Positions 9,223 to 18,100 of a stretch of DNA of 27,516 nucleotides are shown here, piece after piece. Within the stretch, counting starts at the first letter, position 1, and every line of letters begins with the position of its first letter. The DNA is from a virus: the IMG/VR virus record IMGVR_UViG_3300024264_000138, positions 1 through 27,516 of that record, one strand, 5' to 3'. Below the pieces are notes generated by a model. The model saw only the letters and a list, made by a program, of their open reading frames with translations. It did not search any database and had not been told where the DNA came from. A program made the position numbers and the translations under genes.

Positions 9223-9939
9223 TTAACCACCTATTTCTCCAAAAGCACCTCCAACAGCAGCGGATGTTATGTTACCGCCTATTGAACTTAACGCGTTACT
9301 CCACGCAGATGCTTTAGCTTGATTAGCCGAAGCCTCTTGAGCTTGTGCTTGTGATACTTGACTAGCTGCTCTATCAAGATCCATATTAGTTCTACTTTCT
9401 TCGGCTTGAAACATAAACTGTTGACCAGCTGCTTCTGCTGCTTGCACTCTTTGACCTTCTGATATAGCTACGCTTTGCATACGTTGTTGTTCAGCCATTT
9501 TAGCGTTCATTAAGTTTTGCTTTCCTTGAGCTTTCAGCTTTTCGTTTTGAGCTTCTTGTTGCTCTATACTAGCCGCAACACCTTTTTTACTTTGCAAAGC
9601 CGCCTGTGCCAAAGCAGTTGCACCTCCAGCACTTGCTCCTGTAGCTCTTAACGTATCTAAGGTATTAGCTAGAGATATATCAGCTTGCTCTATTTGTATT
9701 TCGGCCGCTTTTGTAGCTACACCTAAGTCATCAAAGGGATTTGATAATTGACCACTCAAATCAGAAGCTAAACTACTAAGATCTTGTGTTGATGCAAAAG
9801 GGTTTGTTATTTCTTGTCTAGAGTTTTTTACAGACTGTAACTCAGCCTCCGCAGCAGCTTTATCGCTTCTAGCTCTTCTTGCTGCTTTTTTAGCTGCTCC
9901 TGATGCCACTGCACCGCCGATTGCTGAAAATACTGCCAT
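9223..9939 (-). CDS. putative internal virion protein, T7 gp14-like in character, 238 aa
   Basis: Ala- and Gln-rich helical protein. A Gly/Ala-rich hydrophobic N-terminus (about 1-18, FSAIGGAVASGAAKKAAR) is followed by basic residues and a long helical, probably coiled-coil region rich in Ala, Gln, Met and Glu (about 105-205). It ends in a Gly-rich tail (SSIGGNITSAAVGGAFG). This layout, with short hydrophobic ends and a long Q/A helix, is common in small internal core proteins that form channels during podovirus genome ejection. The assignment rests on composition and on its position just before the 588-aa and giant proteins. It is separated by one base from the preceding GNAT-like gene, which suggests translational coupling. 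Confidence 0.7.
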   Translation of the reverse strand: MAVFSAIGGAVASGAAKKAARRARSDKAAAEAELQSVKNSRQEITNPFASTQDLSSLASDLSGQLSNPFDDLGVATKAAEIQIEQADISLANTLDTLRATGASAGGATALAQAALQSKKGVAASIEQQEAQNEKLKAQGKQNLMNAKMAEQQRMQSVAISEGQRVQAAEAAGQQFMFQAEESRTNMDLDRAASQVSQAQAQEASANQAKASAWSNALSSIGGNITSAAVGGAFGEIGG

Positions 9940-9940
9940 A

Positions 9941-10345
9941 TTAAAAGAATTTTACTATTTCATGAGAATGACTAGGGTCTACTTTCCACCCAAGCTCCTC
10001 ATGTGTTTTAATTAATGATTTGTTTCTACCTATAGAGAACATGTACTTTACACCATTACTTTTACAAACCTCTTCGGCTGCATTTATTAAAAGCGCTATA
10101 GCTTGTTTTCTGTCAGCCTCCTTATAATCTGGATTAGACACAACCCATTCTAATAAAGCTCCTTTAGAGTTAGTGTAATATATGAAACCTGCCACAATAG
10201 GCACGTCTTTTTCAACCATCAAACCTCCTTTACCATTGTCAGGTAAAAAATCTCTAGGTGGATTTTGCCACTCAGGCCATTCATCCCACCAAGAACATAA
10301 GGTTTCCCAGTCGCTCTCTTTTAATTTTCTAATATTTAATTGCAT
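9941..10345 (-). CDS. GNAT-like acetyltransferase-fold protein, 134 aa
   Basis: A short protein with the GNAT pattern: an N-terminal strand-helix opening (NIRKLKESDWETLCSWW), a central strand (ALLEWVVSNPDY) leading into the cofactor-side helix (KEADRKQAIALLINAAEE), then a strand and helix (YMFSIGRNKSLIKTHEELGW) typical of the fold's C-terminal half. The usual Q/R-x-x-G-x-G/A acetyl-CoA loop is degenerate: residues around RKQAIA lack the glycines. Catalytic activity is therefore uncertain, and a structural or modified-substrate role is possible. It lies inside the virion gene cluster, between the tail-stabilization and internal virion genes, so it may be a virion component or may modify one. 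The upstream leader is A/T-rich with no SD. Confidence 0.7.
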   Translation of the reverse strand: MQLNIRKLKESDWETLCSWWDEWPEWQNPPRDFLPDNGKGGLMVEKDVPIVAGFIYYTNSKGALLEWVVSNPDYKEADRKQAIALLINAAEEVCKSNGVKYMFSIGRNKSLIKTHEELGWKVDPSHSHEIVKFF

Positions 10346-10355
10346 TTAATTGTAT

Positions 10356-11726
10356 TTAATAAGCAGATGTCACATAATCTGATGACACTGCGAATAATTC
10401 AAGTGGCAAACTTCTGTTGTCACTATCTGATTTTATTGTAACTGTTGAATAATAACCCTTAACACCAGTCATACTAGCACCAAATACAACTTCTCCAGTA
10501 GTAGCTGGACTAGAGTTAACTAGATTAGCGTAATACTTACCTTCTTTTTTATCAAACCCAGCATGTACTTTTACTCCATAAGTTGGATCTATATAAGCAC
10601 CATCGTCAAAACTTAGTACAGGTTTAGACGTGTCATTTGACTCAAAACTTCTAGCCGCATTAAAGCTTGAAACTTCCCAGCCATTAGAGCCTTCGTAGTT
10701 CACAGTTTTAAATACTTTTGATGTACTAGGGTTTGGATTAAACACGAACTCTATAGATGAATCGTATTGAAATCCGTATAAGTTATTTCTAAGTGCTGTT
10801 GGTGAATAGTGTTGCCATAATTTACCGCTTTTAACTGAATAGTAGTTACTACCTAAGCTAAAAACTTGTTCTGGATTATAGTCGAAAAAACTAGTCCAAC
10901 CAAGTACAGCTTCATCAAAAGACAATGTATTATAACTACTTGTTTTTTGTAAGCTTAAAACATACTGCTTATTATGAATATCCCAAGCTCCAACAGCTTT
11001 ACCAGGTATAGATATATTATCTAAAGTTGATAATTCATCTCTAAAATAATCAACCATACCATAGTTAGATATTTCAGTTATACCATCTCTTGATAGTCTT
11101 AAAACAGCATTTCTATTTTTATCTGTAAAGTATTTTCTATAACCATATACAGCAAAGCTTTCTGGGTTTTTACTTATACCGAAGTTTCCTGCGTAAGGTA
11201 CTATTTGACCTATAACTAAGTTAGATGAAGTAACACTACCACCTCCTTCAGCGGAGTATATAGCGTCTTTATCTATTAGTGCTCTACTAACTTTATTTTC
11301 TTGAAATACAATTAAGTTAGTATCTTCAGCATAAAGCTTTTGTATACTACCATTAGCTGGATCTACAGATTTAGTTATATCTTTACCAACACTAAATACG
11401 TTAGTATCGTTTACACCTGTTCTAGAGTTAAATATACCCGAGTATATCATTGAGTTAGATCTAGTTGATGAGTTAGGCTCGTCTTCAACTAAATAAGCTC
11501 TAACACCGTAAGACACGTTTGTATTGTTGTAACCTCCTCTAATTCTTGCCTCCTCAATATAGTAGCTATAATTTTGATTAACCGTGCTTGATGATAAAAC
11601 AGGGTAACTACCAGCTACACCGCTAGGCACACCAGTGGATCCATTCCAAACAGGAACATTACTATTGTTCTGAGTCTTCTTTAAAATAAAAGAGTTAAAA
11701 AACTTAACTTCTATTACTGCCGCCAT
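10356..11726 (-). CDS. tail stabilization protein, C-terminal-half-like, 456 aa
   Basis: Beta-rich protein with segments I associate with the tail-stabilization (P22 gp10-like, 'muzzle') proteins of crAss-like and related marine phages: YYIEEARIRGGYNNT (about 53-67), SIQKLYAEDTNLIVFQENKV (about 126-145), and NPESFAVYGYRKYFTDKNRN with VLRLSRDGITEISNYGM (about 183-225). The C-terminal 100 residues look like an added beta-sandwich. It starts 36 bases after the stop of the 1048-aa gene and in the same reading frame. Three in-frame stops (TAG, TAA, then TAA) lie between, so readthrough is unlikely. It may be the second piece of a split stabilization protein, or a separate gene in the whole family. 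It would form part of the short tail below the ring proteins. Confidence 0.75.
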   Translation of the reverse strand: MAAVIEVKFFNSFILKKTQNNSNVPVWNGSTGVPSGVAGSYPVLSSSTVNQNYSYYIEEARIRGGYNNTNVSYGVRAYLVEDEPNSSTRSNSMIYSGIFNSRTGVNDTNVFSVGKDITKSVDPANGSIQKLYAEDTNLIVFQENKVSRALIDKDAIYSAEGGGSVTSSNLVIGQIVPYAGNFGISKNPESFAVYGYRKYFTDKNRNAVLRLSRDGITEISNYGMVDYFRDELSTLDNISIPGKAVGAWDIHNKQYVLSLQKTSSYNTLSFDEAVLGWTSFFDYNPEQVFSLGSNYYSVKSGKLWQHYSPTALRNNLYGFQYDSSIEFVFNPNPSTSKVFKTVNYEGSNGWEVSSFNAARSFESNDTSKPVLSFDDGAYIDPTYGVKVHAGFDKKEGKYYANLVNSSPATTGEVVFGASMTGVKGYYSTVTIKSDSDNRSLPLELFAVSSDYVTSAY

Positions 11727-11759
11727 TGTTTTATAATTACTTGTTGATTAGATAAATTA

Positions 11760-14700
11760 CTAAAAAGGTTCAGGATCATTTACTTCTTCAAAATTAACAC
11801 TAAATGTTTTTGTAACACTTAAGTTTGATGGGCTACCACCATCCTCTAGCTTTAGCTGAAAAGTTCCATCACCTACAGATGTACCATTGGTATTTATAAC
11901 TGATATACCATCTGTTGTGTCTATCTCAAAACTACCAGCACCAGACTGTGCACTTATAGAAAATATTAAATTATCTGTTGATTTACCACCAGCTGGATTT
12001 GAACCATTTACTCCTGTTGCTTTACCGGTAGGTGTACCACCCACTAAAGGTACGTCTCTAGCGCCTTTGGATAGCATTATGGTATCACTGTTGTTGTTGC
12101 TTATAATAGGAACTATATTTGTTAATGATTGATTAAGTTTAGAAACATTACTCGCAGGATCTCCATTGCTTATAGTAACTGAAAAAACAAAATTAAAAAT
12201 ATTCTTAAGATTATTAGTGTCATAGTAGAAATACTCACCACTTGCTATTTGCACTTTGAAAGAGTTGTTAGTTGATGAGCCATTTCTAATTAAGCTAAAT
12301 CTTGAGGTAACATCTTCGTTAGCACCGTTAGTTACACTCATTGTAACGCTGTATATACTTGAAATACTACCACCTAAAATATCTTGAAACGCAAAACTAG
12401 ACCCGCTTATGAAATCACCAGGAGACGACGCTTCTGTATGATCATAATCCCAGCCAGATATAAGAGCTGCTTGAGTACTGCCTTGGTTTATAGCTTCATT
12501 TAACTCAGATACTAATCCAGAAGTTGAAGTCTCCCAGTATATATCTAGCCTAGAAGTTACTGGCTTTGTTTCTAGTATAGATAAATTGTCATACTTAGTG
12601 TAAACCAAGCTACTTGTGTAGCCACTGTTTATAGCACCAAACTGATCATCAGCGTCTTGAGATGTTATTAGCTCCGCTATAAAAGGATTTGACTCTGATC
12701 TAAAAAAAGAATAATAAGGGTTATTGCTATCTGTAATTGGAGGTGCTGTACCTGTAGCGTTAAAATCTGCAACATCAAATAGATCAAACAAATTCTCTAT
12801 AGTGTTTGTTGTAAAAGATCTTCTACCTGGAAAGTATTGTGCATTTTTTCCTGGATATGTTCCTGGGTTAAATGTAGGGTCTGCTAAATCTACTCTACCA
12901 AAAAGCACAGCAGAACTTCTAAACTGCTTATCTTGAGGTCCTACCTCAGTTAAATCTCTAGGTACTTTATTTATATTGTCATTTATAAGTGTTATAAACG
13001 ACGCATTTTGCCCACTTGGATTAATAGCTGAAATAGAGCCTGTATAATAAGGCGTTCCTTTCATAGCACTAGGAGCATACACATTGTAATACTCTTGCTC
13101 GTTTTGTTTTATAACTATTTTGTAAGAATACCAACCAAGTGGATTATAGTCTGGGCTAGCTGCATTACCGTTGTAGAGACCAGGTATACCGTTTATTTCA
13201 TTTTTATCAAAACCAACACCACTAAACACTGCATTAAACTTTGTTTTTATAGAATTACCAAGAAAAGTTATAGAGTTATTAGTAGAATTATAAGGTAGAT
13301 ATACTGTATCAGATCCAAAACCAGAGCTTAAGTTACTTGTATTGTTTGAAAGTATAACCGTAGACTGTCTACCAAACTTATCTGCTAATACCACGCCAAC
13401 TTGATAATTTCTATTTTCTTTTACGTTATGGTTTGGATATTCTACTGTAGACTTAGCAGAGCCGGCTACAGAGGTAGATAGCTTATCACCAACAGAAACT
13501 TGATAGTCTATAAAGTTAGGTGGAGTATGTTTATTTTGAAAGTTGCTGTATACAACTCTATTGCTAATTATTTCTTGACCAAGCGCCTTAACAGGTATTT
13601 TATCGTAAACTCTTATTATTTCATCTGAAGGTAGTGTTTTGTAGGGTTTTTGAGAAGTGTAGGTGTAAATATAAGTTGATGAACTTCCACTTATGCTAGA
13701 GACTGGTATAGTTTCTACAACTTGTACAGTGTTAGAATCAGACTCTTTATATATGATGTCTATATCTGTTATTAAGTAATCACTCTCTAAATTGTTAGAA
13801 GTTGATGGTAGTGGTATTTGTAAGTCTATTTTATCCACCTTATTCTCCATAAATTCAACAATTGTACTTGCAACAGTCTGGTCTTCATCTCCATTTAAAA
13901 AATAACCGTCTTGTTTAGGTATAAAAGCTGCTTGAGTAAATGGCGCTATTATAGAGTATTCACCGTCTATGAACTTAAATCTATAGCTAAACCTAACAAA
14001 TTTATCTTCTAAATACTGTGGATCTCCTGAAAAACTAGCGTTGTAGTATGGGTTTAGTTGAGAGAAACTTAATTTAGTATTATCATCAAGTGTTTGGTTA
14101 GAGCTAACTTGTAACGAGTTAGACGTGGTATTGTAATTAACAACAGTGGTATTAGCTACCACACCTTCACCTGTTACAAAAAAACCAACGTTAATTGTTC
14201 CTTTTCTATTGTCAATATTAAAAGTAGCTGTATTACTTACCACACCGTTAACAAAAGCTGTAGATTGAGGTGGTAAAAATTCATTAGAAACATTGTACAT
14301 AGTAGTTTCGTAAACTCCAGTACTAATTTCTTTTATAACATTAGGTGATTTATATGGGTTGTATTTAGCAACAGATATTTTATCTTCACTATTGTAGTAT
14401 GATATACCGTTGCTTATAGCTATACTTGTATTTATTTTTCTAGGTTGATTTCTATCGTCTGTCCAAAACAAAAGGTTCTCTAGTAAATTAACACCTATAA
14501 TAGGTTTATTTGTGGAGAAATTTAAAAAAGCACCTTGTAAAAGCTTTGTTCGTTCACCAGTAAGTATATTGTAGGCGTATATAAAGTTCTTAGCTGTAGT
14601 GCTATAACTAGACACATCACCTGCGTAAGGATCTGTATAATCAGTAAAAAATAAATAAATAAAACTACTAGACTCGTCAACAACGTAGCCTATACACTCT

Positions 14701-14906
14701 ATATTAGGAGCCGAAGCGTCTGTTGCGAAATCACCATTTACAGTAACAGCATTACCAAGTATATTCTCTAAAGCTCCTACATCTTCACCTTGAGATCTAC
14801 TAACTTGTATATTCTTAGCATCTCTATACTCTCCATTAGGTATAAGTCTAGAATCCAAGTCTTTATTCATCTTGGATTTTATGAAAGCATTTTTAACTTC
14901 AGCCAT
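11760..14906 (-). CDS. tail stabilization (muzzle-type) structural protein with cadherin-like C-terminus, 1048 aa
   Basis: The N-terminus carries a signature I recognise from crAss-like tail-stabilization proteins: KSKMNKDLDSRLIPNGEYRD (10-29), then NIQVS and an ENILGN motif. This kind of start also resembles P22 gp10 and T7 gp12. A large beta-rich body follows, with landmarks LITDIDIIYKESD (about 375-388), NRVVYSNF (about 450) and ADKFGRQSTVIL (about 505). From about 945 to the end there is an Ig/cadherin-like module finishing TFSVNFEEVNDPEPF, whose NDPEPF resembles the cadherin-repeat terminus. It should form the lower tail and may contact the host surface. It starts six bases past the preceding TAG stop. 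Its own stop is a TAG-TAA pair. Confidence 0.8.
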   Translation of the reverse strand: MAEVKNAFIKSKMNKDLDSRLIPNGEYRDAKNIQVSRSQGEDVGALENILGNAVTVNGDFATDASAPNIECIGYVVDESSSFIYLFFTDYTDPYAGDVSSYSTTAKNFIYAYNILTGERTKLLQGAFLNFSTNKPIIGVNLLENLLFWTDDRNQPRKINTSIAISNGISYYNSEDKISVAKYNPYKSPNVIKEISTGVYETTMYNVSNEFLPPQSTAFVNGVVSNTATFNIDNRKGTINVGFFVTGEGVVANTTVVNYNTTSNSLQVSSNQTLDDNTKLSFSQLNPYYNASFSGDPQYLEDKFVRFSYRFKFIDGEYSIIAPFTQAAFIPKQDGYFLNGDEDQTVASTIVEFMENKVDKIDLQIPLPSTSNNLESDYLITDIDIIYKESDSNTVQVVETIPVSSISGSSSTYIYTYTSQKPYKTLPSDEIIRVYDKIPVKALGQEIISNRVVYSNFQNKHTPPNFIDYQVSVGDKLSTSVAGSAKSTVEYPNHNVKENRNYQVGVVLADKFGRQSTVILSNNTSNLSSGFGSDTVYLPYNSTNNSITFLGNSIKTKFNAVFSGVGFDKNEINGIPGLYNGNAASPDYNPLGWYSYKIVIKQNEQEYYNVYAPSAMKGTPYYTGSISAINPSGQNASFITLINDNINKVPRDLTEVGPQDKQFRSSAVLFGRVDLADPTFNPGTYPGKNAQYFPGRRSFTTNTIENLFDLFDVADFNATGTAPPITDSNNPYYSFFRSESNPFIAELITSQDADDQFGAINSGYTSSLVYTKYDNLSILETKPVTSRLDIYWETSTSGLVSELNEAINQGSTQAALISGWDYDHTEASSPGDFISGSSFAFQDILGGSISSIYSVTMSVTNGANEDVTSRFSLIRNGSSTNNSFKVQIASGEYFYYDTNNLKNIFNFVFSVTISNGDPASNVSKLNQSLTNIVPIISNNNSDTIMLSKGARDVPLVGGTPTGKATGVNGSNPAGGKSTDNLIFSISAQSGAGSFEIDTTDGISVINTNGTSVGDGTFQLKLEDGGSPSNLSVTKTFSVNFEEVNDPEPF

Positions 14907-14912
14907 TTAATT

Positions 14913-16142
14913 CTAGTGTTTTAACCATTTAGATTTACCTCTCATAGTTTGAACTATTTCATCAAGCTTTATGTTAGATAATCTTATCTTTGCGTTTCTA
15001 AGTTTTGCAGACTTTTCTTTCTTAAGTCTTTGTACAATATACTCTGGTTGATTTATTCTAGTAGAAATTATAGCATGTGAAATATAAGCATACATAGCTT
15101 CTTCAATCATTTTAGGTATTCTAGTGTCTAAGCTAGAAGACAAACCATCAGATATATATTCTAAAACTATTAATTTATCAACTAAGTTAGATGAAAAAGA
15201 AAATTTACCTTCTCTATCATTTATAGTGAACCAACCATTAGCGTTTGCGTATTGAGGATCTAAACCGTAAACTCCTCCATAACCATAACCAACTCCGTTA
15301 CCGTAAAGACCGTTAGCTAAAGCGTTGTCAATGTCAGCTGATTGGTCATTTTTGTAAAAGTTACTTTTCCATCTTTCCTCAACCACCGAAGTACTTTCAA
15401 TGTTGTTACTGTTAGCATCTTGAGTAGGTTGGCCTTCACTATCCTGTACGGGTGTTTGATAGGGGTTTGTTGTTAGTTTTGTTGGGTATATTTTGTGAGC
15501 AATACCTTGACTATCGTACCAAGACATGCTAACATAGTTAACGTAGTCTTGAGGCATTATAACACTAAGGTTATTAGGTATTGTTAATTCTTGAGAGTTT
15601 ATGCTTTTAAGCGTATCATAACTAAACTCTTGCATTGCGCGTTTAGCGTGAAATATAATATCTGTTCTCTTACAGCTAGGTATTAATTTACCGTTACCAA
15701 TATATGCGACTATAAAGTTATTTATTATGTCATTTAACTTAATGTAACCATAAGACCCGTAGTTATCTTCGGTGGTATTTCCATAAGCTTTTTCGGAAGC
15801 TGTATTACCATATACTCCACCATCTAGTCTTTTTAACTGAACAACTACAGTTGCGCTCGCTGCTATAGCTCCAGTTATAGTCACGGTGTTATTCGACACA
15901 GTGTAAGCTGTAACCTCTGTAAAACTACCACCAACACCGGTTGGGCTTACATAAACCTTAAAATTGTTTAAAGCGTATTGTGGGTCGGTCGTTACAGTAG
16001 AGTAAAATACTAGATTAGTATCGAAAGTGGTGGTAAAACTCTGTCCAGTTAAATCACCAGAAGCTTTTCCCGTGAAACCTTGTGCACCCTCGTAGTATTG
16101 TCTATTGTTTTCGGTTATTAAACCACCATTTGGTAAAGGCAT
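14913..16142 (-). CDS. tail tubular / ring protein, head-tail interface, 409 aa
   Basis: The N-terminal 115 residues form a beta-rich domain (Thr/Val-rich, with FKVYVSP and VTITGAI strands). The core then begins at about 131 with YIKLNDIINNFIVAYIGNGK and continues KRTDIIFHAKRAMQEFSYDT and LPQDYVNYVSMSW-like segments. This core resembles the ring/tail tubular proteins next to the stabilization gene in crAss-like and related marine phages (P22 gp4 / T7 gp11-like role). The C-terminus is helical and strongly basic (about 365-409). Role: part of the gatekeeper stack between portal and tail. It ends TAG, AAT, TAA and the next gene starts immediately. The Gly/Tyr-rich loop at about 275-300 (YGNGVGYGYGG) is unusual. 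Confidence 0.75.
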   Translation of the reverse strand: MPLPNGGLITENNRQYYEGAQGFTGKASGDLTGQSFTTTFDTNLVFYSTVTTDPQYALNNFKVYVSPTGVGGSFTEVTAYTVSNNTVTITGAIAASATVVVQLKRLDGGVYGNTASEKAYGNTTEDNYGSYGYIKLNDIINNFIVAYIGNGKLIPSCKRTDIIFHAKRAMQEFSYDTLKSINSQELTIPNNLSVIMPQDYVNYVSMSWYDSQGIAHKIYPTKLTTNPYQTPVQDSEGQPTQDANSNNIESTSVVEERWKSNFYKNDQSADIDNALANGLYGNGVGYGYGGVYGLDPQYANANGWFTINDREGKFSFSSNLVDKLIVLEYISDGLSSSLDTRIPKMIEEAMYAYISHAIISTRINQPEYIVQRLKKEKSAKLRNAKIRLSNIKLDEIVQTMRGKSKWLKH

Positions 16143-16148
16143 ATCTTA

Positions 16149-17213
16149 TTAGCTTTTTTGATTTATTTCGTTTTGTTGTACTTCGCTAGCGGCTGCTTGC
16201 ACTATCTGGGGATCTCTTATTATTATACCTGCATACAATAATATTTTAAGTATAAGTCTAGTTTGTTCTGATTCTTGAAGTTCAAAATTTGTAGAACCAT
16301 AAGTACTACCACCGTTAAAGTCTGATGCTTTTAAAGTTATAACTGGTTTTTGAGATCCGCTACCAAGTTGACCATTGTTTATAGTAATAACATCACCAAT
16401 AGCATATCCAGTACCAGGTGATACTATATTGACAGAGACGGTAGTTGCATCTGTAACTACAGCACTTAAAGTTAAACCATTACCAGATCCTCCTGTAAAA
16501 GTTGGCGTGTAAGTTCCTGCTGTTCCACTAGCTAAAGGTGTAGTTATACTGCTAGTTAAAGACCCTCCTTTGTTTAAAAGACTTGGATTATAAATAGTTG
16601 GGTCGTATATATACTGACCTACGCTTCCAGAATAATAACCCCACCTTACGTTAAGTGGTTTTCTTAAAAAGTCTACAGTTATATTACCAGCTTGATTTAT
16701 GCTAGTTGGCCTAACGTATAGTTTTTTATTCTCGTATAAATACGTAGGAAAGTCTTTTGTTGATGCTGTTAGTGGTGATTTTTCTATATTGTAAAATTCA
16801 CTACGTGGTAATCTCTGTAGCTCTACTGGTAATCCAATAGAAGGATTATATGTTACAGTACCTAATTTGTAGAAAGAGACTTGGCTAGCGCCAGGCTCTT
16901 GACCATCATAGAGTATTGTGTTTAAGTAAGCATCCGTAGTTGGCAACTGCCAAGTTCCAGCATTATAAGTGCAGCTTCCAAATGTTTTAAACGGAGATAT
17001 TTTCTCATCTATGTTTAACTGTCTATCTGAGTAATCTAGATCGACTTGTGGCACTCGTAACTGTTGGTTTAAATCATCAAAGTATTGATCAAATATGTCA
17101 AGTTGTGATTGTGTAGCTATTCTGTTATACTCTACAGGTGTCATATATCCACGCTGCTCTTTATTTAGTATCAACAAAACGGTTTGATATACAGTATTTA
17201 CGTTTATTGCCAT
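16149..17213 (-). CDS. ring / head-tail connector protein with an inserted beta domain, 354 aa
   Basis: The N-terminal helix pair (VYQTVLLILNKEQRGYMTP, then YNRIATQSQLDIFDQYF, 8-45) and the strands through LYVRPT (165-170) and FLRKPLNVRWGYY (182-194) look like the connector or ring proteins that sit under the portal in crAss-like phages. The core resumes at about 308 with STNFELQESEQTRLILKILL and a terminal helix. Between them, about 205-305 is a Gly/Thr/Ser-rich insertion with an SPGTGYAIGDVITI motif, a beta module seen in many marine phage structural proteins. The insertion suggests an exposed decoration on a conserved ring protein. The gene lies downstream of a strong hairpin (17228-17260) and is preceded by an A/T-rich leader. 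Confidence 0.7.
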   Translation of the reverse strand: MAINVNTVYQTVLLILNKEQRGYMTPVEYNRIATQSQLDIFDQYFDDLNQQLRVPQVDLDYSDRQLNIDEKISPFKTFGSCTYNAGTWQLPTTDAYLNTILYDGQEPGASQVSFYKLGTVTYNPSIGLPVELQRLPRSEFYNIEKSPLTASTKDFPTYLYENKKLYVRPTSINQAGNITVDFLRKPLNVRWGYYSGSVGQYIYDPTIYNPSLLNKGGSLTSSITTPLASGTAGTYTPTFTGGSGNGLTLSAVVTDATTVSVNIVSPGTGYAIGDVITINNGQLGSGSQKPVITLKASDFNGGSTYGSTNFELQESEQTRLILKILLYAGIIIRDPQIVQAAASEVQQNEINQKS

Positions 17214-17227
17214 TATTTTATATTTAA

Positions 17228-17260
17228 ATATATGGAGCGGTTTTACCCGCCCCTATATAT
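17228..17260 (-). promoter_or_regulatory. strong RNA hairpin between the auxiliary and ring protein genes
   Basis: On the minus-strand transcript GGGGCGG pairs with CCGCUCC around the loop GUAAAA (seven pairs, one G-U). One bulged A follows, then a further six A-U pairs from the ATATAT arms. The G-U pair becomes an A-C mismatch if read on the plus strand, so the structure fits minus-strand RNA. No U-tract follows, so a classical terminator is not supported. Transcript processing, 3'-end protection or a partial terminator are possible. Confidence 0.6.
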
Positions 17261-17269
17261 TATTACCTG

Positions 17270-18100
17270 TTAATTAATCTTTTTATCTATAGATTTGTAT
17301 ATTTCAACACCTTCATCTGTTTTTAAGAAGTATGCAAATGCTGAATAAGGATTTTCATCGAAAGGAACTTCCATTAATTTTCTTCCGTTACTAGCCCAAG
17401 TAAAGTATCTCTGGTCATCTGACAAGTTTATGATATTAGCCTCAGTGGCTTGTATTGCAAAATTCCTTAATTGTACATTTTCATCATTAGCTAAATCTAA
17501 GAACAAACCTGGACTCATCTTAGCAAACAATAGTAAATCTCTTTTTAGCTCTTTAGAACTCATCTTAGACACCTTAGATCCTAACTCAACTCTCAATATT
17601 GCTTCAGCATGGTCTATATCCATACCTCTTGCGGCATTTAAAGCATCAATTTGGAGTTCTAATATATCTAGTTCATCTTCTGCTATCTCAACTTGATCAA
17701 GTTCTTTGTATAATCTATTTTTCAAAGGGTGATACAAAGATAATACTTTTTGAAGATTTTGTTTTTCTTTTGGAACAAATAACGCACCATCTTTAAATAT
17801 AATGTGACCTAAAGTAGCTTCACCTTGTTGCTCTTTTACGAACGGAGAAGATTGGTTTGTTGCATATCTTATTTCTTTTTGTTCACCAGTGTTTTTATCA
17901 AAGTGTAGTAAAGCGTGTTTTGACGTGTGTTTACTAGGTATTGTAAATGTTATTGGTGATTTATTAGAATTTAATACGTATGTTCTATCTTTTATTTCCC
18001 AACTTGGTTTAGCTGGTTGTGTTTTTGTAGGAGCTTTTGCTACTACTTCTTGTTGAGGAGCAACCTCAACTTTCTTTGCTGGTGCTTTTTTTGCAGCCAT
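17270..18100 (-). CDS. putative auxiliary head or minor virion protein, 276 aa, with basic Lys/Ala/Pro N-terminal tail
   Basis: I do not recognise the family with certainty. The first 32 residues are a Lys/Ala/Pro/Val-rich, histone-tail-like low-complexity arm (AAKKAPAKKVEVAP...). A small beta domain follows (about 33-115) with strands around TYVLNSNKSPITFTIPS and HIIFKDGALFVP. The rest is an acidic helical region: a coiled-coil-like segment (about 130-165), then helices ending YFLKTDEGVEIYKSIDKK. Its position directly after the major capsid gene suggests a head-associated protein. The basic tail could contact DNA or acidic partner surfaces. It is bracketed by two RNA hairpins, so its expression may be separated from its neighbours. 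Confidence 0.65.
   Translation of the reverse strand: MAAKKAPAKKVEVAPQQEVVAKAPTKTQPAKPSWEIKDRTYVLNSNKSPITFTIPSKHTSKHALLHFDKNTGEQKEIRYATNQSSPFVKEQQGEATLGHIIFKDGALFVPKEKQNLQKVLSLYHPLKNRLYKELDQVEIAEDELDILELQIDALNAARGMDIDHAEAILRVELGSKVSKMSSKELKRDLLLFAKMSPGLFLDLANDENVQLRNFAIQATEANIINLSDDQRYFTWASNGRKLMEVPFDENPYSAFAYFLKTDEGVEIYKSIDKKIN

Noticed and set aside
11760-14915. Possible TAG stop-codon recoding: the three TAG-ending genes (409, 1048 and 85 aa) each have another in-frame stop within two codons.
   Set aside because: Long ORFs are complete under the standard code, and several TAA-ending genes also show tandem stops (588, 238 aa), so this is explained by AT-rich junctions.
17228-17260. Calling this hairpin a rho-independent terminator.
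   Set aside because: The stem is strong, but no U-run follows on the minus-strand transcript and another gene starts within 15 bases, so only a structured regulatory element is claimed.
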